DNA of 64,000 bases from Saccharospirillum mangrovi (lineage in GTDB: Bacteria; Pseudomonadota; Gammaproteobacteria; Pseudomonadales; Natronospirillaceae): positions 3,622,912 through 3,686,911 of the forward strand of contig NZ_CP031415.1 in the NCBI RefSeq assembly GCF_003367315.1, written 5' to 3'. The notes beneath the pieces are model-generated. The model saw nothing but the letters and a program-made list of their open reading frames with translations, ran no database searches and was not told where the DNA came from. The position numbers were made by a program, and so were the translations under genes. This document shows, in pieces, positions 56,808-64,000 of the stretch; position 1 is the stretch's first letter; the number at the start of each line of letters is the position of its first letter.

Positions 56808-56918
56808 ATGGCCAAAGACAAACCACCGCGACGCGTCCGACACAACTGGTCCTACATTGTGGTGGGCGTGGCGCAAGGGCTGCTGCTAACCCTGCTGATA
56901 TTTCTGTTAATGCTGTAA
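56808..56918 (+). CDS. Small single-span membrane protein (36 residues)
   Basis: A basic N-terminus (MAKDKPPRRVRHN) is followed by one membrane helix to the end. CGGAG lies 8 nt before the ATG. Length, positive-inside charge and the ribosome site argue for a real gene despite its size. No named family recognised; function unknown. Confidence 0.55.
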   Translation: MAKDKPPRRVRHNWSYIVVGVAQGLLLTLLIFLLML

Positions 56919-56937
56919 CACCGAACGGCCGCAAACC

Positions 56938-57933
56938 TTAAAAATTGGCCGTCCGCACATCGGCTACCAAGGCTTTGGCGCTCAGCCAGGCATCTTCAAG
57001 CCGATCCCCCAAGGTCCAGTCGCCCGCCAATCCGAGTTTTAACCGACCGTCCCATTGCGGTACCGGCATCTCAACCGGGCCAGAACGGGCATAGAGCCAA
57101 CGGTGAGTGAACACTTGCTTCGGTGTTGGCAGGTCGCTCGTTGCGATATTGCGCAGTAACGTCCGCAACAACGTCAGCCCCTGTTGCTGCAATAAGTTGT
57201 CGGCGGCATCCAGATGGTTGGCTGACCACTGCGAGGCGAAATGCATCAGCCAGACTTCCAGTTCGCCATCGCGACCGGGTTTGGCGGAATCGCGCGCCGC
57301 CCAATCGACAACGCCTTCGCGCACAAAGAGCGCATCGGGTTCGACGCCGGTTGGTTGATCGAATGCCATCGCCAAGGCCCAGGTCGGTTTCATGCTGGCG
57401 TTGCGCAACGGCACTTCGGCACGTGAGCCAGACGGCAATAAGGCCAGGCTTTGCGCCAATGGCGCGGTAAGAAACACGGCATCAAACTGGCCGTATTGTT
57501 CACCGGCGTCGTCCCATAAACGCCATTGGTCGCCGACCCGTTCCAGCCGGTCGACCCGGGTTTGGGTATAGACCTCGATGCCTTGACCAAAGCCTTTGAT
57601 CATGGCGTTCATGCTTGGCGTGCCGACGTAGCGTTTGCGTTCGTCGGGCGATGGACGCAAACCGTCACGATCCAGAATCCAAGGCTCCAACGGCCAGGGT
57701 GCGACCCAGCCTTGCTGACACCAGGTATCGACGATCTGCTGAAAATGCGGGTTACGGACGGTAAAATATTGCGCGCCGTGATCGACCTGCCAGCCGTCAC
57801 AGCGTCGCGTTGCCAGTCGCCCGCCAATACCGCGACTCTTCTCAAACACCTGACAATGGTGACCGGCATCGATGAATTCGCGGGCGAGGGTCATGCCGGC
57901 CAAACCCGCACCGACGATGGCAAAGACGGCCAT
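56938..57933 (-). CDS. FAD-dependent oxidoreductase, renalase-like
   Basis: 331 residues. The N-terminal dinucleotide-binding motif GAGLAGMTLAREF with RGIGGRLATRR (GR motif after the Rossmann glycine loop) and the C-terminal GDWTLGDRLEDAWLS FAD-binding segment are typical of the bacterial renalase/amine-oxidase-like group. May oxidise reduced-nicotinamide isomers; substrate unproven. Confidence 0.85.
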   Translation of the reverse strand: MAVFAIVGAGLAGMTLAREFIDAGHHCQVFEKSRGIGGRLATRRCDGWQVDHGAQYFTVRNPHFQQIVDTWCQQGWVAPWPLEPWILDRDGLRPSPDERKRYVGTPSMNAMIKGFGQGIEVYTQTRVDRLERVGDQWRLWDDAGEQYGQFDAVFLTAPLAQSLALLPSGSRAEVPLRNASMKPTWALAMAFDQPTGVEPDALFVREGVVDWAARDSAKPGRDGELEVWLMHFASQWSANHLDAADNLLQQQGLTLLRTLLRNIATSDLPTPKQVFTHRWLYARSGPVEMPVPQWDGRLKLGLAGDWTLGDRLEDAWLSAKALVADVRTANF

Positions 57934-58113
57934 GCAAGGCTCCTTTGACAGACTGGACGAATGGAAACGGCTCTACTCTACTCCGTTAACATCGACTTTC
58001 CAGACACACTCTGGCTTTTTCATTGGTGGCATAAAGGTGTTCGCTCAAGTCGCCTTTTTATTCCCGGCGCCTGCCCCTATAAAGGTGGGCACGCCACAGT
58101 CTCAGAGAACGCA

Positions 58114-58743
58114 ATGACGGTTAAACAACGTGCCAGCGTTGGCATCCCACTTGGGGAAGCCGGCATTCCCACCCGCTTTATCAGTTTCGAACCGCTCAGC
58201 GATGGCAAAGAACATCTGGCCATTGTCTATGGCGATGCCGAACATCAGGACGCGCCTCTGGTGCGTCTGCACAGCGAGTGCCTGACTGGCGATGTGTTCG
58301 GCTCGCAGCGTTGCGATTGCGGCGAACAGTTAAAGGAAGCGCAGCGGTTGCTGGCCGAGCAAGGCGGTATTCTGCTGTATCTGCGCCAGGAAGGCCGTGG
58401 CATTGGTCTGTACAACAAACTTGATGCTTACGCGCTGCAAGACACCGGCATCGATACCTACACCGCCAATGCAATGCTCGGTTTCGGTCACGACCTGCGC
58501 GACTTTGGCCCGGCGGCGGAAATGCTCAAAGCCATGGGCGTAACGCGCATTCGCTTGCTGTCGAACAATCCGCACAAGGCCACGCAGTTGGAAGAACATG
58601 GCATTGAAGTGGTCGACCGCGTTGATACTGGCGTGTACGTCACCCGCCATAATGCCGCTTATCTGAAAGCGAAAGTCGATCAACAAGCGCATTCCATTCG
58701 TCTGGATCAACAAAGCAATCGCAAAGATTCCGACCCGTCCTAG
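58114..58743 (+). CDS. ribA: GTP cyclohydrolase II
   Basis: 209 residues from the ATG at 58114 (GAGA just upstream); the upstream in-frame extension has no family resemblance. Opens GTP in the first step of riboflavin synthesis. Zinc ligands HSECLTGDVFGSQRCDCG, the catalytic LRQEGRGIGL and NNPHKATQLEEHGI segments are intact. No FMN riboswitch was recognised upstream (57934-58113). Confidence 0.96.
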   Translation: MTVKQRASVGIPLGEAGIPTRFISFEPLSDGKEHLAIVYGDAEHQDAPLVRLHSECLTGDVFGSQRCDCGEQLKEAQRLLAEQGGILLYLRQEGRGIGLYNKLDAYALQDTGIDTYTANAMLGFGHDLRDFGPAAEMLKAMGVTRIRLLSNNPHKATQLEEHGIEVVDRVDTGVYVTRHNAAYLKAKVDQQAHSIRLDQQSNRKDSDPS

Positions 58744-58791
58744 CTTCGTCTAACCTCTCTGGCTCAAACCGACACGGGCAGGAGTGGCGCA

Positions 58792-59703
58792 ATGCAGTAT
58801 CTCGAAGAATGGCTGGAAACCGACGATGGCCATGCCATTCCCGTTAAAGTCTGGCGGCCGCGTCAGCCCGATCGAATCCTGGTAATCGTTCACGGCATGG
58901 CCGAACACGCGGCGCGTTATGCGTCCCTGGCCGAATGGCTGACTGAGCGCCAGGTGGCGGTCGTCGCTATCGAACAACGCGGCCATTCCGACGATTGCCC
59001 GGAAGAGGATTTAGGCCATCTGGCCGATCACGACGGCTGGCAAAAAGCCGTCAACGATGTGATTCAAGTGGTCGCCTTCGCCCACCAACTGGAACCCGGT
59101 TTACCGCTCACCCTGTTCGGCCACTCGATGGGCAGCTTCGTGGTTCAGAACGTCGTTCAACAAGACGGCACAGCGTTGGACGCGGTGATTCTAAGTTCCA
59201 CCCGACGCGTCAACCGACCGCTGCTGCGATTATCAAAACTGGCCGTGGCAGTTATCGGCACGCTGACCGGCTGGCGCAACGCCAGCGGTTTGATCGAGAA
59301 AATAGAGTTCGGCTCTTACAGCCGAAAATTCAAACCCAACCGCACCGATTTCGATTGGATCAGCCGCGACACCGATCAGGTTGATGCCTATATCGAAGAC
59401 GCCTACTGCGGCTTTCCCTGCACACCGAGATTCTGGAGCGATATGACCGGTGGCTTGATCGCCATTCAGCCGCAACTTTGGCCACGGGATTTACCGGTGC
59501 ATCTGATGTCCGGCACTGACGATCCGTTGGGCGGCATGGGCGTGGGAATTCGGGGTTACATCGAAGATTTGCGTCGCGCCGGTGTGCGCGTGGAAAGCAC
59601 TCGATTGTTCGACGGCGGTCGTCATGAATTGATCCATGAGATCAACGCCGGGGAAGTCTGGCAGCACCTGGAAAGCTGTCTGGCGAGTCAGACCAGATCC
59701 TGA
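58792..59703 (+). CDS. Alpha/beta hydrolase (monoacylglycerol-lipase-like)
   Basis: 303 residues. The oxyanion motif VHGMAEHAARY and nucleophile elbow GHSMGS (about residue 111) mark a serine hydrolase of the lysophospholipase/monoacylglycerol lipase group; Asp and His candidates lie in SGTDDPLGG and GGRHELIHE. No signal peptide. Natural ester substrate unknown. Confidence 0.9.
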   Translation: MQYLEEWLETDDGHAIPVKVWRPRQPDRILVIVHGMAEHAARYASLAEWLTERQVAVVAIEQRGHSDDCPEEDLGHLADHDGWQKAVNDVIQVVAFAHQLEPGLPLTLFGHSMGSFVVQNVVQQDGTALDAVILSSTRRVNRPLLRLSKLAVAVIGTLTGWRNASGLIEKIEFGSYSRKFKPNRTDFDWISRDTDQVDAYIEDAYCGFPCTPRFWSDMTGGLIAIQPQLWPRDLPVHLMSGTDDPLGGMGVGIRGYIEDLRRAGVRVESTRLFDGGRHELIHEINAGEVWQHLESCLASQTRS

Positions 59704-59712
59704 AAACCAGGT

Positions 59713-61074
59713 TTATTTACCAATACAAAAACTGGAAAAGATGCGGCCGAGTAAATCATCGGAACTGAATTCACCGGTGATTTCACCCAAGGCCTGCTGC
59801 GCCTGACGCAGATCTTCGGCCAGCAATTCACCGGCTGCTGCACCCGCTAATTGATCACGCCCGCTTTGAATAAACGCCTGCGCCTGTTGCAACGCTTCCA
59901 AATGACGTCGCCGGGCGATAAACCCGCCTTCCTGCGTGCTGTCGTAACCCATCAATTGTTTCAGGTGGTCGCGCAAAGCATCCAGACCGGCACCGGATTG
60001 AGCCGACAGACGCACCAATGGCACGGACAAGTCTGTGGATAAACCTGGGGATTCCCGGTTTAAATCGATCTTGTTGCGCACCACCGTCACCGCCGCGTTT
60101 GCCGGCAAGCGGTGCACAAAATCCGGCCAGATAGCAGCCGGCTCAGTGGCTTCCGTTTCCGTCGCATCCACCATCAACAGGATGCGATCGGCCTGTTCGA
60201 TCTCTTTCCAGGCACGTTCAACGCCAATGCGTTCCACCGCATCCGGAGCGTCACGCAAACCGGCGGTATCGATGATGTGTAACGGCATACCATCAATGTG
60301 GATATGTTCGCGCAGCACATCGCGCGTCGTGCCGGCGATGTCGGTCACAATGGCACGATCCTGCCCGGCTAATGCATTCAACAAACTGCTCTTGCCGGCG
60401 TTGGGCCGACCGGCGATGACCACCGTCATGCCCTCGCGCATCAGACTGCCTTGATTCGCCGTCGCCAACACCTGCGCCAGATGGGTTGAAACCGCATCCA
60501 GATCGGACTGGACCCGGCCATCGGACAGAAAATCGATTTCTTCTTCAGGAAAATCGATGGCGGCTTCGACGTAAATGCGCAGTTCGATTAAGCGTTCGAC
60601 CAGAGCCTGCACTTCGCGCGAAAACGCACCTTGCAACGAACGCACGGCGGAACGAGCAGCAGCGGTCGATGACGCCTCAATTAAATCCGCGATGGCTTCG
60701 GCCTGCGCCAAATCGAGTTTGTCGTTCAAAAAGGCACGTTCGGAAAATTCACCCGGACGCGCCAAACGTGCACCCAACGTGAGCAAACGTTGCAACAACA
60801 GATCAAGAATGACCGGACCACCGTGGCCCTGCAGTTCGAGCACATCTTCGCCGGTAAAGGAATTGGGGCCGGGGAAAAACAAGCCGATGCCTTCGTCCAG
60901 AACCTGGCCGTCTGCATCGTAAAAGGCACCGTGGTAGGCATAGCGGGGCGGCAAATTACGCCCCAGAACGGACCGGCACAACTCGCCGGCTTTGGGTCCG
61001 GAAACCCGGATAATGCCGACCCCGCCGCGTCCGGGCGGGGTGGCTAACGCACAGATGGTATCGGCGGCGCTCAC
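59713..61074 (-). CDS. mnmE: tRNA modification GTPase MnmE
   Basis: 453 residues. With MnmG it installs the cmnm5 group on wobble uridines. N-terminal tetrahydrofolate-binding domain ([19 protein letters not shown]), central GTPase with P-loop GRPNAGKSS (about 222) and DTAGLRD, and the terminal CIGK catalytic cysteine. Overlaps the yidC stop by 4 bp. Confidence 0.97.
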   Translation of the reverse strand: MSAADTICALATPPGRGGVGIIRVSGPKAGELCRSVLGRNLPPRYAYHGAFYDADGQVLDEGIGLFFPGPNSFTGEDVLELQGHGGPVILDLLLQRLLTLGARLARPGEFSERAFLNDKLDLAQAEAIADLIEASSTAAARSAVRSLQGAFSREVQALVERLIELRIYVEAAIDFPEEEIDFLSDGRVQSDLDAVSTHLAQVLATANQGSLMREGMTVVIAGRPNAGKSSLLNALAGQDRAIVTDIAGTTRDVLREHIHIDGMPLHIIDTAGLRDAPDAVERIGVERAWKEIEQADRILLMVDATETEATEPAAIWPDFVHRLPANAAVTVVRNKIDLNRESPGLSTDLSVPLVRLSAQSGAGLDALRDHLKQLMGYDSTQEGGFIARRRHLEALQQAQAFIQSGRDQLAGAAAGELLAEDLRQAQQALGEITGEFSSDDLLGRIFSSFCIGK

Positions 61075-62750
61075 GCCTGGCCTTTTTTCGCCTCCGCCCG
61101 TTCAAATTGGCGGTTGACGATCCACTGCTGAACGATGGTGCTGACGTTGTTGACGAACCAGTACAGCGTCAATCCCGCCGGGAACCAGAGGAACATGAAG
61201 GTGAACATCACCGGCATCAGTTTCATGATGCGCGCCTGAGTCGGATCCATGGTCGGCTGTTGCTGCATTTGCATCTGCAGGAACATGGAAGCACCCATCA
61301 GCAGCGGCAGCACAAAGAACGGATCTTTAATTGACAAGTCGTCAATCCAGAAGATGAACGGTGCCTGACGCAATTCAACCGATTCTTTCAGCACCCAATA
61401 AAGTGCGATGAACACCGGCATCTGAATCAGAATCGGCAAACAGCCGCCCATCGGATTCAGCTTTTCCTTGCGGTACAGCTTCATCATTTCCTGGCCCAGC
61501 TGCTGACGGTCGTCGCCATACTGCTCACGCAACTGTGTCATCTTGGGCGCGAATTTACGCATCTTAGCCATGGAGCGGTAGCTGGAGGCGGTCAACGGAT
61601 ACAACACCGTTTTCACCACCAGGGTCATTAACACAACGGCCCAACCCCAGTTGCCGACCAGGCTGTGCATGAATTCCAACAGGTGGAACAACGGCTGCGC
61701 CGCCCACCAGAGCCAACCGTAATCAACGGTCAGATTCAGATTGGGTGAGATGGCTTCCAGGCGTTCCTGAACTTTCGGGCCAACGTAGAAATCGGCTCCG
61801 GTCGATGCGGATTCACCTGGCGCCAACGTTACCGCGGGCGATTGGAAACCGGCGTAATAGAAACCGTTGTTCAACTGACGCGCGTAATAGTTATGGGTCA
61901 GATCGGTCGGCGGAATCCAGGCGGATTCAAAATAGTGCTGCAAGAAGGCGATCCAGCCGCCTTGCTGACTGACGCGGAAGGTTTCGTCTTCCATATCGCC
62001 AAAGCTGACTTTTTTGTAACGATCATCCGGTGTGGTAAGTGCAACACCCAGGTAAGACGACATACCAATGCCGCCACCCTGGCTTGGATCGTCAGAACGG
62101 TCGCGCTTGATCTGACCAAAGAAGTTGGTCGTGCGCGTTTCTTCTGAGCGGTTATTCAAGTCATAACGGACATTGATCAGGTAGCTGCCACGGGTCAGCG
62201 TGTAGACTTTATCAACCAGCAAGCCGTTGTCGGCGGCATAACTGAGTGTCACCACCAGTTGATCGTCACCGTCGACCAGATCGTAACGTGCCTGTGCGGT
62301 TTCAAACTGAGCCCGACCTTCGGTATCCACACCGTCAGCACCCACCAGTCCGCTCATCGCGGTATAGGTGCGTTGTTCGTTTTCCAGAATGGTGAATGGA
62401 ACATCTGGCGTATTTGCGTGGGCGGGGTACTGCCGCAGGCTGGCGTGAACGATGTCGCCACCGTTGAGGTCGATGCGCAGATTCAACACATCGGTATGAA
62501 CCTCAATCTGGGTGCCACTGACCGCACTGGCCGCAACCGGTCCGGACGTATCGGTAGTTGCCGCTTCGGCGCTGGGAACTTCGCTGTTACTGGCATTATT
62601 CACGGCCACCGGCACATCGCTGCCGGACGACAGGCTGGCGCTGTTCTGAGCTTGCGCAACCGGGTCGGAGTAGTCCTGGGACCACTGCAAAATCATCAGG
62701 TAAGAGACCACGGCGAGGCCCGCGATCAGGAGGATACGACGCACATCCAT
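61071..62750 (-). CDS. yidC: Membrane protein insertase YidC
   Basis: 559 residues. Inserts proteins into the inner membrane alone or with Sec. N-terminal span, a Ser/Ala-rich linker, a large periplasmic domain (about 80-340), then five conserved spans with [15 protein letters not shown] and [13 protein letters not shown], and a basic C-terminal tail. Usual neighbour of rnpA and mnmE. Confidence 0.97.
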   Translation of the reverse strand: MDVRRILLIAGLAVVSYLMILQWSQDYSDPVAQAQNSASLSSGSDVPVAVNNASNSEVPSAEAATTDTSGPVAASAVSGTQIEVHTDVLNLRIDLNGGDIVHASLRQYPAHANTPDVPFTILENEQRTYTAMSGLVGADGVDTEGRAQFETAQARYDLVDGDDQLVVTLSYAADNGLLVDKVYTLTRGSYLINVRYDLNNRSEETRTTNFFGQIKRDRSDDPSQGGGIGMSSYLGVALTTPDDRYKKVSFGDMEDETFRVSQQGGWIAFLQHYFESAWIPPTDLTHNYYARQLNNGFYYAGFQSPAVTLAPGESASTGADFYVGPKVQERLEAISPNLNLTVDYGWLWWAAQPLFHLLEFMHSLVGNWGWAVVLMTLVVKTVLYPLTASSYRSMAKMRKFAPKMTQLREQYGDDRQQLGQEMMKLYRKEKLNPMGGCLPILIQMPVFIALYWVLKESVELRQAPFIFWIDDLSIKDPFFVLPLLMGASMFLQMQMQQQPTMDPTQARIMKLMPVMFTFMFLWFPAGLTLYWFVNNVSTIVQQWIVNRQFERAEAKKGQA

Positions 62751-62913
62751 AATCAGTTTCCAGTCAGATCAATCGCCCCGGATTGGCATAAAACCACCGT
62801 CTGAACCGCTGTACTGGCCAGACTCAAAAGAAGTTGGCGGTTGGCTCCGGGCTGGGTAAAAAAGCGCCGAAATGGTACCTGTCCGTAGGGGGTTTTGCCA
62901 GCCAAAAGGCGGT

Positions 62914-63294
62914 TTACTCGGCGTGGTCGGTCTGACTCTTGCGCCAACGGCGAGACAGCCGCTGCAATTGCTTGTCGATCAATTGATGCAGCTGGGCAGT
63001 GCTCAGTTGATCGATGCCGGAACGACCCATCAGGATGATGTCCAATTGCGGCCATTGTGCGTAGCCACAACGAAATACTTCGCGTGCCACACGTTTGACG
63101 CGATTGCGGGCCACTGCACTGCGGCAGTTTTTGCGGGACAGGATAAAACCGAGGCGGGCTTGAGCTGTGTGACTGGTGCGAGCCAATAACAACAGTTCAG
63201 GGCAAGCGGCCTTGACATCGACCTGGTCAAAGACCGAACGGAAATCCCCGGCTGTCAGCAGACGATGGGCTCGGGGATGTCCGTTGTGAACCAT
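62914..63294 (-). CDS. rnpA: Ribonuclease P protein component
   Basis: 126 residues. Protein cofactor of RNase P, which trims tRNA 5' ends. HRLLTAGDFRSVFD near the N-terminus and the RNR signature RNRVKRVAREVFR are intact. It starts one nucleotide after the rpmH stop. The 160-bp gap to yidC, where yidD is usual, holds no yidD. Confidence 0.95.
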   Translation of the reverse strand: MVHNGHPRAHRLLTAGDFRSVFDQVDVKAACPELLLLARTSHTAQARLGFILSRKNCRSAVARNRVKRVAREVFRCGYAQWPQLDIILMGRSGIDQLSTAQLHQLIDKQLQRLSRRWRKSQTDHAE

Positions 63295-63295
63295 C

Positions 63296-63430
63296 TTAGA
63301 CGGTCAGAGCAGCCCGTCCGCGAGCACGACGACGTGCCAGCACTTTACGGCCGTTTTTGGTCGCCATGCGAGCACGGAAACCGTGAGTGCGCTTACGCTT
63401 CAGAACGCTGGGTTGGAAGGTACGTTTCAT
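63296..63430 (-). CDS. rpmH: 50S ribosomal protein L34
   Basis: 44 residues ([18 protein letters not shown] ... ARGRAALTV), the canonical short, very basic L34. Located as usual beside rnpA and the origin. Followed after one nucleotide by rnpA. Confidence 0.98.
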   Translation of the reverse strand: MKRTFQPSVLKRKRTHGFRARMATKNGRKVLARRRARGRAALTV

Positions 63431-63520
63431 AGGGTTCTCACCACGAGAAAGGAAGCTAGGCTTCCGTTAAGTCTTTGGTTCAATGCAATCGATGCATCGA
63501 GCCCTGAAATTGGATCGCGG

Positions 63521-63549
63521 ATTCTAAAGGCTTTATCGATCTACTTCAA
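63521..63549 (-). promoter_or_regulatory. rpmH promoter
   Basis: Minus strand: -35 TTGAAG (63549-63544), 17-bp spacer, -10 TAGAAT (63526-63521), giving an RNA leader of roughly 85 nt before rpmH. Close to the sigma-70 consensus, fitting a highly expressed ribosomal operon. Confidence 0.65.
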
Positions 63550-63559
63550 TGTCGTTTTT

Positions 63560-64000
63560 TAACGTTCGAATCGGTCTTTGTAGGCAGAGCACTTAACATA
63601 TAAATAGATTAGGTATGAATGTTTGAAAGGATTGATTGTATTTGTTCATTATTAGTGCCGGCTATTTCTGTGGTTAACGTTAAAAAATCTTTAATAATCA
63701 TAAAGTTAGGTTAATAGTAACCGCATGACTAGCATGCGGATTGGGCGGGCACTGACCGTGGATGCGTTGTGTATAAAGTGGCATGTTATTCACAGCCAAA
63801 ACCATCCGAAGGTTTTTCAGTCGTTGCACACAGCCTTGCAAGCCTAGTTACCCACAAGACTATTCACGCCCGTTTTTTCGTTAAGTCGTTGATTTTTTTA
63901 ATCGAAATCGACACCCGCTGCCGCCTGGATGAACGACTGGCAAGGGCCAGACGAGCAAGTTAGAATGGCAGGCCATTTCCCAGACCCCTTCGGAGTATCC
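63560..64000. other. Probable oriC / dnaA upstream region
   Basis: No gene is seen. 63590-63720 is markedly AT-rich, a candidate unwinding element. DnaA-box-like 9-mers follow: TTATACACA on the minus strand (63768-63776), TTATTCACA (63786-63794), TTACCCACA (63848-63856) and a weaker CTATTCACG (63860-63868). CTGGCA/TAGAAT near 63937-63966 could be a rightward dnaA promoter. Position between rpmH and an expected dnaA just outside the window matches the Pseudomonas-type origin. Confidence 0.65.

Noticed and set aside
57961..58113. N-terminal extension of ribA from 57961
   Set aside because: The added 51 residues do not resemble GTP cyclohydrolase II, and the ATG at 58114 gives the standard length.
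57934..58113. Possible FMN riboswitch upstream of ribA
   Set aside because: None of the conserved RFN-element blocks could be found in this short region.
62753..63070. 105-codon minus-strand frame considered as yidD
   Set aside because: It lacks the cysteine-rich YidD signature and overlaps rnpA in another frame.

Overview
The window looks like a chromosomal segment of a halophilic or marine gammaproteobacterium. The housekeeping proteins (SpoT, RpoZ, Gmk, YicC, Rph, PrlC, Rep, MnmE, YidC, RnpA, RpmH) are gammaproteobacterial in type, a complete ectoine operon points to a salt-stressed habitat, and base composition is moderately GC-rich. An Oceanospirillales relative (for example Saccharospirillum-like) is my best guess, from gene content only. 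The right end (63431-64000) is the rpmH upstream region with DnaA-box-like sites, so the window abuts the replication origin and most genes are on the minus strand, reading away from it. No rRNA, tRNA, CRISPR array, integrase or transposase was seen.

Layout. 1-662: the 3' part of a diguanylate cyclase. 659-6307: ectoine region on the minus strand (ectA, ectB, ectC, ectoine-type aspartokinase, then an overlapping TPR membrane protein), with divergent ectR (MarR family) and a candidate operator between. 6318-13384: acetyltransferase, membrane protein, exported protein, second diguanylate cyclase, pirin, PilZ protein, DsbB and spermidine synthase; a strongly folded non-coding element lies at 7615-7718. 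13463-15655: a large repeat lipoprotein.

15879-41954: remains of the classical rph-yicC-gmk-rpoZ-spoT cluster, all on the minus strand but split by two blocks. Between gmk and rpoZ sits a seven-gene operon (ABC transporter, two DUF1989 proteins, a urea-carboxylase-family enzyme, allophanate hydrolase). A near-consensus guanidine-I (ykkC) riboswitch precedes it, so it is best read as a guanidine uptake and degradation operon rather than a urea operon. Between yicC and gmk lie about 11 kb of accessory genes: a GntR remnant, a LysE exporter, a MarR-epoxide hydrolase pair, a nitrite/formate channel with a PP2C-kinase fusion, a NasR-type NIT-ANTAR antiterminator whose likely target (a terminator in the channel gene's leader) is visible, a MazG-like protein, an SDR/LysR pair, and an Mrr restriction enzyme with a DinD protein.

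42016-59703: a heparanase-like GH79 protein, oligopeptidase A, an SPOR protein, AroE, Rep helicase, exporters, two aldo/keto reductases with a divergent LysR regulator, a small cluster of stress/translation proteins, FrnE-like thioredoxin-fold protein, FAD protein, RibA and an alpha/beta hydrolase. 59713-63430: the origin-proximal mnmE-yidC-rnpA-rpmH cluster, apparently without yidD. 

Functional themes are osmoprotection (ectoine), nitrogen acquisition (guanidine; nitrate/nitrite sensing), c-di-GMP signalling (two GGDEF proteins, one PilZ protein) and origin-linked housekeeping. Function calls are from protein motifs and context read by eye; no database search was run.
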